Positions 62,718-64,000 of a DNA stretch of 64,000 nucleotides are shown in pieces (the first letter of the stretch is position 1; each line of letters begins with the position of its first letter). This stretch comes from Rhabdaerophilum sp. SD176 (GTDB lineage Bacteria > Pseudomonadota > Alphaproteobacteria > Rhizobiales > Beijerinckiaceae): the NCBI RefSeq assembly GCF_030143245.1, contig NZ_JARJNS010000002.1, forward strand, positions 248,001 through 312,000, written 5' to 3'. The position numbers and the translations under genes are program-made. Under the pieces are notes generated by a model. The model worked only from the letters and a program-made list of their open reading frames with translations, was not told where the DNA came from and did not search any database.

Positions 62718-63761
62718 ATGGATCCGAAGAAACTCGAGGCCCTCCGCGCCCGCTACAGCGGGGCTGGGGCCACCGATGTGCATGACCCCGAATTCAGGAA
62801 GGTCGTTGACCTGCTGTTCACCGGCAAGGACCGCCGGGCCAAGCCCTATGAGGGCATCTCCACCTTCCTCGATGCGCCTTACCGGCCCGAGATTGCATCG
62901 GACAAGGCGTTTTCCGCGCTGGATGTGCCGCTGATCGGCGTGCCGATGGATCTCGGCGTGACGCATCGGCCCGGCTCGCGTTTCGGGCCAAGGGCCGTGC
63001 GGCAGGTGGAGCGGATCGGGCCCTATCACGAGGTTCATCGCATCGTGCCGCTGGCGGAATGCCGGATCGCCGATATCGGCGATGTGCCGTTCCGCAGCCG
63101 CTACAACCTTGCCGAGAGCCACGAGGATATCGAAGCCTTCTACGGCCCGATCGCCGCGGCGGGCTGCCGGCCGGTCTCGGTCGGCGGGGATCATTCCATC
63201 ACGTTGCCGATCCTCAAGGCGCTGGGGCGCGGGCGGCCGGTGGGGATGATCCATATCGATGCCCATTGCGACACGAGTGCGCCCTATGAGGGCACGCGTT
63301 TCCATCATGGCGGGCCGTTCCGGCAGGCGGTGCTGGAAGGCGTGCTCGATCCCGAACGGGTGATCCAGATCGGCATCCGCGGCAATGCCGAGTATCTCTG
63401 GGAATTCTCCTATGAAAGCGGGATGACGGTGATCCATGCCGAGGAATTCCACCGTCTCGGCGTGGACGAGACCATCGCCCGAATGCGCAAGGTGGTGGGC
63501 GACGGGCCGGTCTATCTGTCCTTCGACGTGGATAGCCTCGATCCCGCCTTCGCGCCGGGAACGGGGACGCCGGAAGCCGGCGGGCTCTCGACCCGCGAGG
63601 CGATGGCTTTGCTGCGTGGCGCGGCGGGGCTCGATATTGTCGGCGGCGATGTTGTCGAGGTGGCGCCCCAATATGATGCCACGAGCAATACCGCGCAGGC
63701 CGGCGCGCAGATCCTTTTCGAGATCGTGAGCCTGATTGCGCTCAGGCTCCGCAAAGACTGA
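62718..63761 (+). CDS. speB: Agmatinase / ureohydrolase family protein
   Basis: 347 residues from ATG 62718 with GAGG upstream. Manganese ureohydrolase: metal ligands H159 in VGGDHS, D181, H183 and D185 in HIDAHCDT, and D270, D272 in SFDVDSLDPAFAPG. It removes urea from agmatine, or from guanidinobutyrate/guanidinopropionate; the N-terminal extension of about 50 residues over E. coli SpeB is shared with the latter enzymes, so the substrate is uncertain. Last 20 bases overlap the convergent hydrolase gene. Confidence 0.88.
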   Translation: MDPKKLEALRARYSGAGATDVHDPEFRKVVDLLFTGKDRRAKPYEGISTFLDAPYRPEIASDKAFSALDVPLIGVPMDLGVTHRPGSRFGPRAVRQVERIGPYHEVHRIVPLAECRIADIGDVPFRSRYNLAESHEDIEAFYGPIAAAGCRPVSVGGDHSITLPILKALGRGRPVGMIHIDAHCDTSAPYEGTRFHHGGPFRQAVLEGVLDPERVIQIGIRGNAEYLWEFSYESGMTVIHAEEFHRLGVDETIARMRKVVGDGPVYLSFDVDSLDPAFAPGTGTPEAGGLSTREAMALLRGAAGLDIVGGDVVEVAPQYDATSNTAQAGAQILFEIVSLIALRLRKD

Positions 63762-64000
63762 CCAGTTGGCCGGTTAATTCGCTGTCAGGGTCAGCCAATC
63801 CGGCGATCACGGTGAAATGGTTGGCGCCGGCGAGTTCGAGGCAGGTCGTGTCGATGCCATGCCTCTGCCAGACCCGGCAGATATCACGGCTCTGGCGGAG
63901 ATATTCGGCGCTTTCCGCGCCACCCACTGCAGCGACGAGGCGGCGGCCTGCGGGCGGCATATGCACGATCGGCGAGAGGCGCCGGGCCTCGGCCTCGGAC
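63742..64000 (-). CDS. Alpha/beta hydrolase, C-terminal part (cut by window edge)
   Basis: The last 85 codons are inside the window; the gene begins beyond base 64000. The end shows LSPIVHMPPAGRRLVAAVGG, ESAEYLRQS and the catalytic histidine in GANHFTVI, a pattern of the kynurenine-formamidase-like/BD-FAE alpha/beta hydrolases. The nucleophile is outside. Overlaps the ureohydrolase gene tail by 20 bases. Confidence 0.7.
   Translation of the reverse strand, partial: SEAEARRLSPIVHMPPAGRRLVAAVGGAESAEYLRQSRDICRVWQRHGIDTTCLELAGANHFTVIAGLADPDSELTGQLVSLCGA

Noticed and set aside
60576-63671. 1031-residue minus-strand reading frame opposite kup and the ureohydrolase gene
   Set aside because: Spans two well-supported plus-strand genes and their spacer; composition (His, Arg, Asp rich) is typical of antisense reading.

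Overview
The window is a GC-rich, gene-dense stretch of an alphaproteobacterial chromosome, most likely Hyphomicrobiales (Rhizobiales). This rests on gene content and order: split three-subunit transhydrogenase with an aa3-oxidase subunit IV gene, purE-purK-rpsU, gapR (DUF2312), cpdR, DUF1244 and DUF1036 proteins, an alphaproteobacterial L36, a suhB/MmgR-type small RNA and a ROSE-type thermometer. The genus cannot be named from the sequence alone. I see no insertion sequence, prophage, integrase, CRISPR array or rRNA, so this is core chromosome.

Layout. 0-9 kb (minus strand): a central carbon cluster, tkt-gap-(coiled-coil membrane protein)-pgk-fba, then a ThiE-like protein, an inositol-monophosphatase-family enzyme and a MotA/ExbB + MotB/OmpA-type pair cut by the window edge. 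9-16.5 kb: acyl-CoA ligase, two facing DUF465 genes, purE-purK, rpsU, a TPR lipoprotein, an acetyltransferase and a hydrolase. 16.6-23.3 kb (minus): pntB-pntAB-pntAA, aa3 oxidase subunit IV, an ABC1 kinase and oligoendopeptidase F. 23.5-29.2 kb (plus): an orphan sigma-54 response regulator, an L,D-transpeptidase and a MepK/DUF882-type peptidase with a very long proline-rich tail. 29.2-35.5 kb: gapR, DUF1244 and N-formylglutamate amidohydrolase (minus); glycerate kinase, DUF1036 and pyruvate kinase (plus); a TPR protein, rpmJ, tRNA-Val(GAC) and cpdR (minus). 35.7-42 kb: a second N-formylglutamate amidohydrolase, an MmgR-like sRNA, hisN-like phosphatase, hydrolase, heat-regulated hsp20, and threonine aldolase. 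42.1-48.7 kb: gltB-gltD (glutamate synthase) behind a structured leader. 48.8-64 kb: HU-like protein, asd with a candidate threonine/lysine-rich leader peptide, leuB, leuD and leuC interleaved with other genes, a lytic transglycosylase, kup, an agmatinase-family enzyme and a truncated hydrolase.

The genes cover triose-phosphate metabolism (tkt, gap, pgk, fba, glycerate kinase, pyruvate kinase), nitrogen assimilation (gltBD), leucine and aspartate-family amino acids (leuBCD, asd), purines (purEK), redox coupling (pntAB) and peptidoglycan remodelling (L,D-transpeptidase, DUF882, MltB-type). The points most worth a second look are RNA-level: the MmgR-like sRNA at 36692-36776, the sigma-32 promoter plus ROSE-like 5'UTR at 39380-39498, the two-state leader of gltB at 42115-42207, and the Thr/Lys-rich leader peptide with competing helices ahead of asd at 51378-51525.
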